A stretch of 64,000 bases of DNA from Melioribacteraceae bacterium 4301-Me. GTDB lineage: Bacteria; Bacteroidota; Ignavibacteria; Ignavibacteriales; Melioribacteraceae. The stretch is from the NCBI GenBank assembly GCA_041538185.1, contig JBGORM010000008.1:1-64000 (forward strand), written 5' to 3'. The position numbers and the translations under genes were made by a program. Positions 27,316 to 36,236 of the stretch are shown here, in pieces; positions within the stretch are counted from its first letter, which is position 1, and the number at the start of each line of letters is the position of its first letter. The notes below the pieces were generated by a model. It ran no database searches, was not told where the DNA came from, and saw only the letters and a list, made by a program, of their open reading frames with translations.

Positions 27316-28320
27316 ATGGCAGAGGTATTATCACAGCAGGAAATTGACCTTTTACTGAATAATGTAAAGAGTGGCAAAGAAGAGAAACCTCAGACAGAGC
27401 CACAAAAAGAGGCAGTATTATTTGATTTTAGACTTCCGAACAGAATATCTAAAAATCAACTTAGAACTATACGAAACATACATGAATTGTTTGCAGAAAA
27501 TTTAGCTTCGTTTTTAGTTTCCAAATTACAGTCAGTTGTAGTAATTAATGTGACAGCAGTAGACCAATTATATTACTCTGAATATGTGCTTTCTGTTGCA
27601 AATCCAGCCTGTTTGTTTACGTATGAAATTAAAGGTACAGATATAAAAGGGATACTTGAATTTACACCTGAACTTTCCTTTACGCTTGTAGACAGATTGC
27701 TGGGCGGCAATGGACTTGGCACCAAACAAACAAATATAATTACTCCAATTGAGCAAAAAGTTCTGCAGATTGTTGTTGAAAGGGTAATGGTTGACCTTAA
27801 AAAAGCTTGGCAGCAAATTGATAATTTAGAATTTGTTATTGACAGGTTTGAACCTGATATTGATTTTGCACAAATAACTTCGCCAAATGAATCTGTGCTT
27901 CTGGTTACTTTTGAAATTGTAATTGGTGAAAGAACATACTTAATGAATTTATGTTATGCTACTTTTGCTTTCGATTCTATTTTAGCAAAATTATCCTCTC
28001 AAAAGTTTACTTCTTTAAGACCGACAAAATATCAAGGTACTACATCTAAAGAAATTATCACCTTAAATATAATGAATGTGGAGATACCTGTTAGTGTAGA
28101 GTTCGGTACATCTAAAATCACTGTTAAAGAACTACTTGAACTTGAAAAAGGTGATATAATAATGCTTTCCAATAAAATTGGGGATGAAAGTGTTGTAAAG
28201 TACAACGATAAAAAATTGTTTTACGGAATACCTGGTGTTTCCAACAAACAAAAAGCAATTAAAGTTACACGCAGAATTAGCCAAAATCCAACTAACTTAA
28301 CAAGACAAATAACAATATAA
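27316..28320 (+). CDS. fliM: Flagellar motor switch protein FliM
   Basis: FliM is the C-ring subunit that binds CheY-P. The 334-residue protein begins with the CheY-binding peptide 'LSQQEIDLLL' (residues 5-14), followed by a CheC-like middle domain and a C-terminal FliN-like SpoA domain ('VEIPVSVEFGTSKITVKELLELEKGDII'). The length is normal. The N-terminal peptide closely resembles the C-terminus of the CheZ-type protein at 9942. Confidence 0.96.
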   Translation: MAEVLSQQEIDLLLNNVKSGKEEKPQTEPQKEAVLFDFRLPNRISKNQLRTIRNIHELFAENLASFLVSKLQSVVVINVTAVDQLYYSEYVLSVANPACLFTYEIKGTDIKGILEFTPELSFTLVDRLLGGNGLGTKQTNIITPIEQKVLQIVVERVMVDLKKAWQQIDNLEFVIDRFEPDIDFAQITSPNESVLLVTFEIVIGERTYLMNLCYATFAFDSILAKLSSQKFTSLRPTKYQGTTSKEIITLNIMNVEIPVSVEFGTSKITVKELLELEKGDIIMLSNKIGDESVVKYNDKKLFYGIPGVSNKQKAIKVTRRISQNPTNLTRQITI

Positions 28321-28336
28321 GAAATAAGGTAAGGTT

Positions 28337-28729
28337 ATGAGTCAAGAAACTGAATTAAAAAATGAGAATACACAAGAAGAAAAACAAGCAGAACCACAGT
28401 CTGAAGAACAAGTAAAAACAGCTGAATTCGAAGAATTTGATGAATCAACATTACGAGGCTCTGTTACAACAGAAAGACTTAACTTTATACGCGACCTTCA
28501 GCTGAACGTCTTTATTGAATTGGGAAGAACTAAGATGCTGTTAAAAGACATACTTGAGCTTGAACGTGGTTATGTAATTGAGTTAGATAAATTAGCAAGC
28601 GAGCCGGTGGATATTTATGTCAACAACAAAAAAGTTGCTGAAGGTGAAGTTGTAGTTATTGATAAGCATTTTGGAATCCGTATAACAAACTTAATTGACA
28701 CCTCAGACAGATTGAAGGGAATACTGTAA
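28337..28729 (+). CDS. fliN: Flagellar motor switch protein FliN
   Basis: FliN completes the lower C-ring and docks the export ATPase complex. The 130-residue protein has a Glu/Gln-rich N-terminal tail (about 1-45) and a SpoA domain with 'LQLNVFIELGRTKMLLKDILELERGYVIELDKLASEPVDIYVNNKKVAEGEVVVIDKHFGIRITNLI', which is characteristic. Its stop overlaps the fliO start by 1 bp. Confidence 0.95.
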   Translation: MSQETELKNENTQEEKQAEPQSEEQVKTAEFEEFDESTLRGSVTTERLNFIRDLQLNVFIELGRTKMLLKDILELERGYVIELDKLASEPVDIYVNNKKVAEGEVVVIDKHFGIRITNLIDTSDRLKGIL

Positions 28730-29064
28730 TGTTCATTGATATTCTTAAAATGATTTTCCCGCTTTTAGTGATAACTGCATTGCTTGGCGGCGCACTGTGG
28801 TTTGTTAAAAGATATTCAACTAAGTCTAATATTGCGGCTAGTAAAGAGTTCACTGCTAAACTAATTAGTTCACAAATGATTTTCCCTAAAAGATTTGTTT
28901 CTGTAGTTAAAATAAAAGATAAATTACTTGTACTTGGAATTACCGACCATTCAATTACACTACTAAAAGAGTTTGATTATCCTGATAATTTGGAAGAAAA
29001 TTTTAGCAACATACAAAAACAAAGCTTTTGGGAAATTTTAAAGAAAAATATAAATCCTAAATGA
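28729..29064 (+). CDS. fliO: Flagellar export gate assembly protein FliO
   Basis: FliO helps assemble the FliP ring. The 111-residue protein has one transmembrane helix (about 6-26), then a short cytoplasmic domain 'KLISSQMIFPKRFVSVVKIKDKLLVLGITDHSITLLKEF' matching the FliO/FliZ family. It sits between fliN and fliP with overlapping ends, which supports the call despite low sequence conservation. Confidence 0.88.
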   Translation: MFIDILKMIFPLLVITALLGGALWFVKRYSTKSNIAASKEFTAKLISSQMIFPKRFVSVVKIKDKLLVLGITDHSITLLKEFDYPDNLEENFSNIQKQSFWEILKKNINPK

Positions 29065-29816
29065 AAAACTTTTTGTTAACTGGAATAATTCTTATTTCAA
29101 TATTTACCGTAAGTGTTAAAGCGCAGGCAAATCCAACTATTCCTTTACCAAGTATTGGGATAAACATAAAATCATCTGATAAACCTGAAGATGTATCTGT
29201 TACTTTGCAGATATTATTTTTAATGACGATACTTTCAGTTGCACCTTCGCTTTTAATAATGACCACTTCTTATTTAAGAACAATAATAGTTTTTCATTTC
29301 TTAAAAAATGCGTTAGGCACTCAACAAATGCCACCCAGCCAATTACTTGCCGGTATTGCTTTGTTTATTACTTTTTTTGTAATGGCTCCTACATGGAATA
29401 AGGTTTACGATGATGCTGTTAAACCATTAATGGATGGAAAAATTAAAATGCAGGAGGCATATGACAAGGGTATTGAACCAATAAGAAATTTTATGTTCAA
29501 AAGCGCCCGCGAAGAAGATATTGAATTGTTTGCAAGCCTGGCTAATTTGAAAAGACCTAAAAATAGGTCGGAACTGCCAACATACATTTTAATTCCAGCA
29601 TTCATTCTTTCTGAACTGAGAATTGGTTTTATTATGGGATTCTTTTTGTTTATCCCTTTTGTAATGGTTGATATGATTGTATCAAGTATTTTGCTTTCTA
29701 TGGGAATGATGATGATCCCTCCAATGATGGTTTCGCTTCCTTTCAAAATTTTGCTTTTTATTTTAGTCGATGGCTGGAACTTAGTTGTTGGTTCACTAAT
29801 AAGGAGTTTCGGATAA
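29061..29816 (+). CDS. fliP: Flagellar export gate protein FliP
   Basis: FliP forms the core of the export gate in the inner membrane. The 251-residue protein has a cleavable signal peptide (about 1-22, ending VKAQA), then transmembrane segments containing the highly conserved 'LLIMTTSYLRTIIVFHFLKNALGTQQMPPSQ' and a C-terminal 'LSELRIGFIMGFFLFIPFVMVDMIVSSILLSMGMMMIPPMMVSLPFKILLF'. Overlaps with fliO (4 bp) and fliQ (1 bp) indicate coupling. Confidence 0.97.
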   Translation: MKNFLLTGIILISIFTVSVKAQANPTIPLPSIGINIKSSDKPEDVSVTLQILFLMTILSVAPSLLIMTTSYLRTIIVFHFLKNALGTQQMPPSQLLAGIALFITFFVMAPTWNKVYDDAVKPLMDGKIKMQEAYDKGIEPIRNFMFKSAREEDIELFASLANLKRPKNRSELPTYILIPAFILSELRIGFIMGFFLFIPFVMVDMIVSSILLSMGMMMIPPMMVSLPFKILLFILVDGWNLVVGSLIRSFG

Positions 29817-30085
29817 TGACAGAAGAACTTGTTATAGAAATTTTAACAGATGCTTTTTATACTGTTTTTATTATTCTTTTGCCAATTCTTGGTGTGTCAC
29901 TTATCGTTGGTATTATCATTTCAATTTTTCAGGCAGCAACTTCAATACAAGAGATGACACTTACGTTTGTACCAAAAATTTTATTTACAGCTGTGGTTAT
30001 TATTTTGTTGCTTCCTTGGATCATGGATAAAATGATATCAATTACTGTAAGAATATTTAATTTACTAACTACAGTAGTGAAATGA
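29816..30085 (+). CDS. fliQ: Flagellar export gate protein FliQ
   Basis: This 89-residue protein has two transmembrane helices and the FliQ pattern 'ILLPILGVSLIVGIIISIFQAATSIQEMTLTFVPKILFTAVVIILLLPWIMDKM'. It is part of the FliPQR gate. The length is exact for the family. It overlaps both neighbours (1 bp with fliP, 4 bp with fliR). Confidence 0.97.
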   Translation: MTEELVIEILTDAFYTVFIILLPILGVSLIVGIIISIFQAATSIQEMTLTFVPKILFTAVVIILLLPWIMDKMISITVRIFNLLTTVVK

Positions 30086-30858
30086 ACGGCGTGCTTCAAA
30101 TCGATTTTGTAATTTTCTTTTTGATTTTTTTAAGAATTATATCTGCCTTTGTTGCTGCACCGGTTTTGGGAAACAGCGCCGTTCCCGTAGTAACAAAAAT
30201 ATTCTTGTCTATTTTAATAGCTTATATTTTGTTTTTTGTTTTACCCAAAGCCACCTATAAAATTGAACTGAATTTGTGGTTCATTGTTATTAATGCAATT
30301 AAAGAGATAATAACTGGATTGATAATTGGATTCACATTGAATTTACTTTTTTACGGGATTTCATTTGCTGGTTCAATAATGGGTTTTGATGTGGGATTAA
30401 GTGCATCTCAAGTGCTGAACCCCTTTGATGAAACAGAGAACGATGTTATTGGTCAAGCACTTTATTTTTTAGCAATGTTAATTTTTTTGTTGATTAATGG
30501 GCATCACTACATTATAAAAGCATTAGATGTTTCGTTTAGAGTTGTTCCGCTTGGCAAGTATGTTGTTAATGAATCTTTATCAAAATTGTTAATAAAATAT
30601 TCTGGTGCTGTCTTTGTTATTGCAATAAAAATTGCCTCGCCAATTTTAGTTTCGTTTTTTATTCTTCATATTGCAGAGGGGATACTCTCGCGTGTAATTC
30701 CACAAATGCAGGTTTTCTTTGTAACTCAGCCATTAAAAATTGGACTTGGTTTTTTAATTCTTTCGTTATCAGTCCCTTTGTATGTTTATGTTATTAAATC
30801 GATGTTAAGATCGTATGAAGATAGCTTGTATCAAATAATAAAAGCAATGGGTGCCTAA
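30082..30858 (+). CDS. fliR: Flagellar export gate protein FliR
   Basis: FliR is the single-copy gate subunit. The 258-residue polytopic protein has about six hydrophobic helices and family motifs 'FLRIISAFVAAPVLGNSAVPVVTKIFLSILIAYIL', 'EIITGLIIGFTLNLLFYGISFAGSIMGFDVGLS' and 'VFFVTQPLKIGLGFLILSLSVPLYVYVI'. It abuts flhB with a 1-bp overlap. The length is normal and nothing looks broken. Confidence 0.96.
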   Translation: MNGVLQIDFVIFFLIFLRIISAFVAAPVLGNSAVPVVTKIFLSILIAYILFFVLPKATYKIELNLWFIVINAIKEIITGLIIGFTLNLLFYGISFAGSIMGFDVGLSASQVLNPFDETENDVIGQALYFLAMLIFLLINGHHYIIKALDVSFRVVPLGKYVVNESLSKLLIKYSGAVFVIAIKIASPILVSFFILHIAEGILSRVIPQMQVFFVTQPLKIGLGFLILSLSVPLYVYVIKSMLRSYEDSLYQIIKAMGA

Positions 30859-31946
30859 TGCCGGATATTGAAGGACAAGAAAAGACTGAACAAGCGACTC
30901 CTAAAAAGTTAGAGGAAGGCAGAAAAAAAGGACAAGTCGCAAAAAGTATTGAGATTAATTCATTTGCTGTTTTTAGTGCTGGATTAATATTGCTTCTCGC
31001 ATTTAAAAATTTTATTGGAAATAACATTACAACCTTCAGCAGATATATTTTTAATTCACTTAATGAACTGACAATAAGCAAAGATTTAGTTCAGCTTTAT
31101 GCTGTTAAAGGAGTTCTATTTTTATTTTCCTGCATATCACCTGTATTGATAGGAATTGTAGCTTTTGCACTTATTTCAAATATCGGTCAAGTCGGCTTTA
31201 AAATAAGTTTTAAAGCTTTGAAGCCGGAAATCGAAAAGTTAAACTTGATAAAAGGCTTCAAAAAAGTCTTTTTTTCATCTCGTACCTTTGTGGAGGTTCT
31301 TAAGACCATTTTTAAATTTACAATTGTTGGACTGTTTACTTACTTTGTTGTAAAAAAATATGTTATAGAATCACCCACATTAATCGATTACTCAATACCT
31401 CAAATAGTTAATTACATGCTTGATGGCTCAACCTCTTTGATTATAAAACTTTCTATAATATTTGCTGTAATTGCTGGAAGTGATTTTGTTTTTCAGAAGT
31501 ATAAGTTTAAGAAAGATATGATGATGACAAAACAAGAGGTTAAGGAAGAACAAAGACAAGCAGAAGGAGACCCAATTGTTAGAGGCAAGATTAAAAGTAA
31601 AATGTTATCTGTTGCTAAAATGAGAATGATGCAGGAGGTACCAAAAGCTGATGTTGTTATTACAAATCCTACTCACTATGCTGTTGCATTAAAGTATGAT
31701 TCGATGAAAAATGCTGCACCAAAAGTTGTTGCGAAAGGTGTAGATGATGTGGCTCAAAAAATTAAAGAAATTGCTACAAAACATAATGTTCCGCTTCATG
31801 AAGATAAAGAGCTTGCAAGGTCTTTGTTCAGACTTTGTGATGTTGGCGATGAAATTCCAGAAAAATTATTCCATGCCGTAGCTAAAGTGCTGGCTTATAT
31901 TTACAGCCAAAAAGGTAAAATAAAAAGACACAGGAAAATAGTATAA
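30858..31946 (+). CDS. flhB: Flagellar export switch protein FlhB
   Basis: FlhB switches export from rod/hook to filament substrates. The 362-residue protein starts with the family's 'GQEKTEQATPKKLEEGRKKGQVAKSIEI', has four transmembrane helices, and carries the autocleavage motif NPTH in 'DVVITNPTHYAVALKYD' at about 270-273. The C-terminal cytoplasmic domain is complete ('VPLHEDKELARSLF'). It is followed by flhA after 1 bp. Confidence 0.97.
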   Translation: MPDIEGQEKTEQATPKKLEEGRKKGQVAKSIEINSFAVFSAGLILLLAFKNFIGNNITTFSRYIFNSLNELTISKDLVQLYAVKGVLFLFSCISPVLIGIVAFALISNIGQVGFKISFKALKPEIEKLNLIKGFKKVFFSSRTFVEVLKTIFKFTIVGLFTYFVVKKYVIESPTLIDYSIPQIVNYMLDGSTSLIIKLSIIFAVIAGSDFVFQKYKFKKDMMMTKQEVKEEQRQAEGDPIVRGKIKSKMLSVAKMRMMQEVPKADVVITNPTHYAVALKYDSMKNAAPKVVAKGVDDVAQKIKEIATKHNVPLHEDKELARSLFRLCDVGDEIPEKLFHAVAKVLAYIYSQKGKIKRHRKIV

Positions 31947-31947
31947 G

Positions 31948-33999
31948 ATGTTAGCGTTAAATAGAAATAGCGATATAATTTTAGCATTCGGTTTGTTACT
32001 AATGCTGGGTTTAATGCTTCTGCCTCTCCCGGCCGGTTTTTTAGATTTTTTCCTTTCACTTAATATAAGTCTGTCAATCTTAATTCTTGTAATTTCTTTG
32101 TATATAAAATCTCCTTTGGACCTTTCAGTTTTTCCTGGACTTTTACTAATACTCACTCTTTTTAGGTTAGCACTAAACATCAGCTCTACACGTTTAATTT
32201 TAATTGATGGTTATGCAGGTAAAGTAATTGAATCGTTTGGAAATTTTGTTGTAGGAGGAAATTATGTAGTTGGTGTTATAGTTTTTATTATACTTGTAAT
32301 TATTCAGTTCATTGTTATAGTTAAAGGTTCCGGGAGAATATCTGAAGTTGCTGCTCGTTTTACACTTGATGCTATGCCCGGAAAACAAATGGCAATTGAT
32401 GCAGATTTAAACAGCGGCTTAATTAACGATGCTGAAGCTAAGGAAAGAAGAGAAAAAATTAGTCGTGAGGCTGAGTTTTACGGTGCAATGGATGGTGCAA
32501 GTAAATTTGTTAAAGGAGATGCAATTGCAGGATTGTTGATAAATGGTATTAATATTATTGGTGGTTTTATTATAGGGGTTGTTCAAAAAGGGTTAACTTT
32601 TGATGATGCATTAAGAAAATATACAATTCTTACTATTGGCGATGGACTGGTTTCACAAATACCTGCACTAATTATAGCTACTTCTGCTGGATTTGTTGTT
32701 ACTCGTAGTGCGGCTGGCACAGCATTAGATTTTCAGATGAAAACACAATTGCTTTCAAATCCCAGAGTACTTGCAGTTGTTGCATCAATGGTATTTCTTT
32801 TTAGTTTTGTGCCTGGTATGCCTACAATTCCATTTATGATATTATCTTCAATTTTAGGTGTAAGCAGTTATCTTGTAAAGAAAGAGAAAGCGGCTGAAAC
32901 AACTCAAGAGGCCGAAAATGTAGAAGTTGAAGAGGTAAAAAAGGAAGAGAAAGTTGAACAGTATTTGCAAGTAGACCCAATTGAAATAGAGATTGGGTAC
33001 GGCCTGATAAGTTTTGTCGATGAAAAGCAAGGTGGTGATTTGTTTAAGAAAATAGCTTCAACGCGAAAGTATATTGCAATGGAATACGGTGTGCTTATTC
33101 CGCCTGTAAGAGTGAGAGATAATTTACAATTAGAACCGAACGAATATATAATTAAAATAAAAGGGAATATAGTTGCTTCTTATTCAGTTCATGTAGATAA
33201 ATGGCTTGCTATGAATCCAGGCCACATTCAAGAAGAACTGCAGGGGATATCAACATACGACCCGGCTTTTAAACTGCCAGCTTATTGGATTTCTAAAGAA
33301 GAAAAGGATAAAGCTGAACTGCTTGGTTATACTGTTGTTGATGCTTTGTCGGTTTTGTCAACTCATCTTCAAGAAACATTAAAAAATAACTTTGATAAGA
33401 TTTTATCTAGACAGGCAGTAAAAAAATTATTGGAGAACTTAAAAGCTGAGTACCCAGCAGTAGTAGAAGAAATTAATCCTGAAATTTTACCATTAGGAAC
33501 CATACAAAAAGTTTTGCAAAATTTGCTGAAAGAGTTAATTCCAATAAAAGATATGGTTCAAATTCTTGAAGCGTTAATTGATTATTCGAGAGTTACTAAA
33601 AATGTTGATGTGCTTACTGAATATGTTAGGCACTCATTAGGCGAAACAATAGCTAATCTTTATAAAGACCACAATGGCGTTATACATGCAGCGGTATTAG
33701 GACAGTCATTAGAATCAATGATAACAAAATCACTTCAAGAACAAAAAGAGGCAATTCACACTCTGGGTTTATCGCCATCGTTACTAAAAACATTAAATAA
33801 AAATTTAGAAGTAATAGTGAACAAATTTAGAAATGTAGGTTATGTGCCAATAATAATTACTCATGCTACTATTCGTCCGTATTTTTTTAGACTTGTTAAT
33901 TCAACTTTCCCTGATATTGTAGTTCTGTCTTATTCTGAATTGCCATCCAATGTAGAAGTAGAGTTTGTAGATAAATTAGAGGTATCAAATGAAAATTAA
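31948..33999 (+). CDS. flhA: Flagellar export platform protein FlhA
   Basis: FlhA forms the nonameric export ring that receives chaperone-substrate complexes. The 683-residue protein has about eight transmembrane helices in the first 320 residues, including the signature 'LFRLALNISSTRLIL' and 'FTLDAMPGKQMAIDADLNSGLINDAEAKERREKI', then an acidic linker and a four-subdomain cytoplasmic region ('VPIIITHATIRPYFFRL', 'PDIVVLSYSELPSNVEVEFV'). The length is typical. It overlaps flhF by 11 bp. Confidence 0.97.
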   Translation: MLALNRNSDIILAFGLLLMLGLMLLPLPAGFLDFFLSLNISLSILILVISLYIKSPLDLSVFPGLLLILTLFRLALNISSTRLILIDGYAGKVIESFGNFVVGGNYVVGVIVFIILVIIQFIVIVKGSGRISEVAARFTLDAMPGKQMAIDADLNSGLINDAEAKERREKISREAEFYGAMDGASKFVKGDAIAGLLINGINIIGGFIIGVVQKGLTFDDALRKYTILTIGDGLVSQIPALIIATSAGFVVTRSAAGTALDFQMKTQLLSNPRVLAVVASMVFLFSFVPGMPTIPFMILSSILGVSSYLVKKEKAAETTQEAENVEVEEVKKEEKVEQYLQVDPIEIEIGYGLISFVDEKQGGDLFKKIASTRKYIAMEYGVLIPPVRVRDNLQLEPNEYIIKIKGNIVASYSVHVDKWLAMNPGHIQEELQGISTYDPAFKLPAYWISKEEKDKAELLGYTVVDALSVLSTHLQETLKNNFDKILSRQAVKKLLENLKAEYPAVVEEINPEILPLGTIQKVLQNLLKELIPIKDMVQILEALIDYSRVTKNVDVLTEYVRHSLGETIANLYKDHNGVIHAAVLGQSLESMITKSLQEQKEAIHTLGLSPSLLKTLNKNLEVIVNKFRNVGYVPIIITHATIRPYFFRLVNSTFPDIVVLSYSELPSNVEVEFVDKLEVSNEN

Positions 34000-35089
34000 A
34001 AAGTTCTGGGGGAAAACTCTACACGAAGCTACAGAGTTAATGAAGAAAAATATGGGAAAAGATTCCGTTATACTTTCAACAAGAATTGTAGAGAAAAATA
34101 CCCCTCAAGGAATAATAAAATACTTTGAAATTACATCGGGAGTAGAAGAAACAGATGTGCTAATTGAAGATAAGGTAGATTCTATTGAGGATGAATATCT
34201 TATTTTAAATAAAGAAAACGATAGGAACGAGGTTGATGAAATTAATTCTCTTAAAGAGGAAATAGTAGCTGCCAAAGATTTTGGCAAGAAGAACAACACA
34301 ATTGAGCAAAATGATTTAAATGAAATTTCTGAAATACTGTTATTTCGTGAAGTAAAAGAAGCAATTGTCAAGTTAATAATTGAGCAAATATTAAAAAGCA
34401 AGCATCTATTGAATCAAAGAAATTTGGATGACTATGTAACCTCGTGCATTTCTTCAATGATTTATACAAAAGAATTTTATGTGGATAAGAAAAAAAGACC
34501 AATGACTGTTGCACTTGTAGGACCAACCGGCGTGGGTAAAACAACAAGTATTGCGAAATTAGCAGCAATATCCAAAATATTGCATAACCTTGAAGTTGGA
34601 ATTCTTTCAATCGATACCTACAGATTAGGCGCGATAGACCAGCTGAGAATATTTTCTGAAATTAGCAATATTGAAATGCTTGTTGCTTACGAGCCGAAAG
34701 AAGTAGTTGTCCAAATGAACAAACTGAAAAATAAGGATATCGTGTTTATTGATACTGTTGGCAGAAGTCAAAAAAATATTAAGGAACTTAAATCAATAAA
34801 AAATTATTTGGAACAGTTGAAAATTGATGAGACAATTTTAGTCCTAAGCTCCACAAGCTCTACTAAAAACCTTTACGAAAGCATCGACAAATTTAAAATG
34901 TTTGGTATTAATTCACTGCTAATTTCGAAGATTGATGAAGCAGCTGCCTTTGGCAATATACTTAATGTTTCTTATGATTTTGAAATTCCCATTATGTTTC
35001 TAACAAATGGCCAGGTTATCCCTGATGATATAATTTCCGCTGACAAAGATTACATAGCCAAATTAATTTATAAGAGAAATCTCGTTTGA
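33989..35089 (+). CDS. flhF: Flagellar placement SRP-type GTPase FlhF
   Basis: FlhF is an SRP-family GTPase that sets where flagella form. The 366-residue protein has the N-terminal basic segment ending 'FWGKTLHEATELMKKNMGKDSVILSTR', a helical N domain, and a G domain with P-loop 'GPTGVGKT' at about 177-184, 'IDTYRLGAIDQLRIFSEI', 'VFIDTVGRSQKN' and 'LISKIDEAAAFGN'. The DTxGRS form replaces the more usual DTAGRS. It is followed by flhG in a TTGA overlap. Confidence 0.95.
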   Translation: MKIKKFWGKTLHEATELMKKNMGKDSVILSTRIVEKNTPQGIIKYFEITSGVEETDVLIEDKVDSIEDEYLILNKENDRNEVDEINSLKEEIVAAKDFGKKNNTIEQNDLNEISEILLFREVKEAIVKLIIEQILKSKHLLNQRNLDDYVTSCISSMIYTKEFYVDKKKRPMTVALVGPTGVGKTTSIAKLAAISKILHNLEVGILSIDTYRLGAIDQLRIFSEISNIEMLVAYEPKEVVVQMNKLKNKDIVFIDTVGRSQKNIKELKSIKNYLEQLKIDETILVLSSTSSTKNLYESIDKFKMFGINSLLISKIDEAAAFGNILNVSYDFEIPIMFLTNGQVIPDDIISADKDYIAKLIYKRNLV

Positions 35090-35931
35090 GTATAATGATG
35101 TACGACCAAGCACAAAAGCTAAGAAGGATATTTGCTAATTCTGTTCAAAATTCTGTTTTTCCCAAAAAAATTATATCAATTACTTCAGGCAAAGGCGGTA
35201 CTGGAAAAACTTTTCTTTCTGTTAATCTTGCTCATTTATTTGCAAAGGAAAACAAAAGGGTACTGCTAATTGATTTTGATCTTAACTTGGCAAGCGCTGA
35301 AATTTTAATGAATCACAATACTGAAAAAAATATTGTTGATTTTTTTAACAACGAAATTCTTTTAGAAGAATTAATACAAAAAAATAATGAAAACCTTGAT
35401 GTTATTTTTGCAAATTCCGGCACTTCAAATTTTTATTACCCCACAGAAACACAAATAAATTTTTTCTGCAATCAATTAAAAGAAAGAATTAATGATTATG
35501 ATTATATAATAATTGATACTGGTGCAGGGGTTAGTCCATACACACTCAACATTTTAGAAAGGTCTGATTTTATCTTTTTTGTAATTACTCCAGAACCTAC
35601 AAGTGTAATGGATGCTTATGTTTTAATTAAATATTTCTATCGTAAAAAAAGAATTAATAACTTTGCTGTAATTACAAATAAAGTGGATAGTGAAATTGAA
35701 GGATTAGAAACGCATAATAAACTTCAATCGGCATTAACAAACTTTTTAAAAATTAAAGTCCCGCTACTGGGCTGCATTAATTTATCCTCTCAGGTTCATC
35801 AATCGTTAGTTCATCAAGAAATATTAGTTGAAAGCTCTTGCGATAGTAAGACCGCAATAGAACTCCAGAACATAAAAGAGAAGGTTGAGAAATTTGTTCA
35901 ACTGTATAATAGTAGCCAGCCTAATATTTAG
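35086..35931 (+). CDS. flhG: Flagellar number regulator FlhG (MinD-like ATPase)
   Basis: FlhG is a ParA/MinD-type ATPase that works with FlhF to limit flagellar number. The 281-residue protein has the deviant Walker A 'SGKGGTGKT' near 33-41, 'VLLIDFDLNLASAEILMNH' (Walker A'), and 'YDYIIIDTGAGVSPYTLNIL' (Walker B). TTG 35086 gives a TTGA overlap with the flhF stop; ATG 35095 or 35098 are alternatives without a clear ribosome site. It lies at the end of the fliL operon. Confidence 0.93.
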   Translation: MSIMMYDQAQKLRRIFANSVQNSVFPKKIISITSGKGGTGKTFLSVNLAHLFAKENKRVLLIDFDLNLASAEILMNHNTEKNIVDFFNNEILLEELIQKNNENLDVIFANSGTSNFYYPTETQINFFCNQLKERINDYDYIIIDTGAGVSPYTLNILERSDFIFFVITPEPTSVMDAYVLIKYFYRKKRINNFAVITNKVDSEIEGLETHNKLQSALTNFLKIKVPLLGCINLSSQVHQSLVHQEILVESSCDSKTAIELQNIKEKVEKFVQLYNSSQPNI

Positions 35932-35978
35932 CACCCTTCAAAATTATTTTTATTTCATTACTTATTGAGACCTCTGCT

Positions 35979-35994
35979 TGGTATAATCTTTGCC
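35979..35994 (+). promoter_or_regulatory. Sigma-54-like promoter upstream of the fliA operon
   Basis: TTGGTATAATCTTTGCC has GG (35980-35981), exactly 10 nt, then GC (35992-35993), the invariant part of -24/-12 promoters. The start would be near 36005, 15 nt before ATG 36020. It is the only recognisable promoter before a 17-kb run of genes. A sigma-70 reading of TATAAT alone lacks a matching -35. Confidence 0.55.
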
Positions 35995-36019
35995 TTTTTG
36001 AATAAAAAAAGAGAGGAAG

Positions 36020-36220
36020 ATGAACAAAATTGTTTTGAATATTGGTTTGTTGGTCTTTTTCATTGGGATAATATTTTTTGCTTACAGAGGGCTTCCTGTT
36101 GAAGTCATAATTTTTAGGTCGCTGCTTTTATTTCTTTTTACAACTATCATAGCCGGTGTATTCAGCATCATTTTAATTAAATCATTTTCGAAAAATTTTT
36201 ATAAAAAAGATAGTAATTAA
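36020..36220 (+). CDS. Small two-helix membrane protein before fliA
   Basis: This 66-residue protein consists of two transmembrane helices (about 4-22 and 30-52) with a short loop 'RGLPVEV' and a lysine-rich tail. I do not recognise the family. It has AGAGGAAG (36011-36018) in front of the ATG, a promoter-like element upstream, and lies 16 bp before fliA, so it is likely expressed. It might act with the flagellar membrane machinery; this is positional inference only. Confidence 0.65.
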   Translation: MNKIVLNIGLLVFFIGIIFFAYRGLPVEVIIFRSLLLFLFTTIIAGVFSIILIKSFSKNFYKKDSN

Positions 36221-36236
36221 GTTTTAGGAAAATCTA

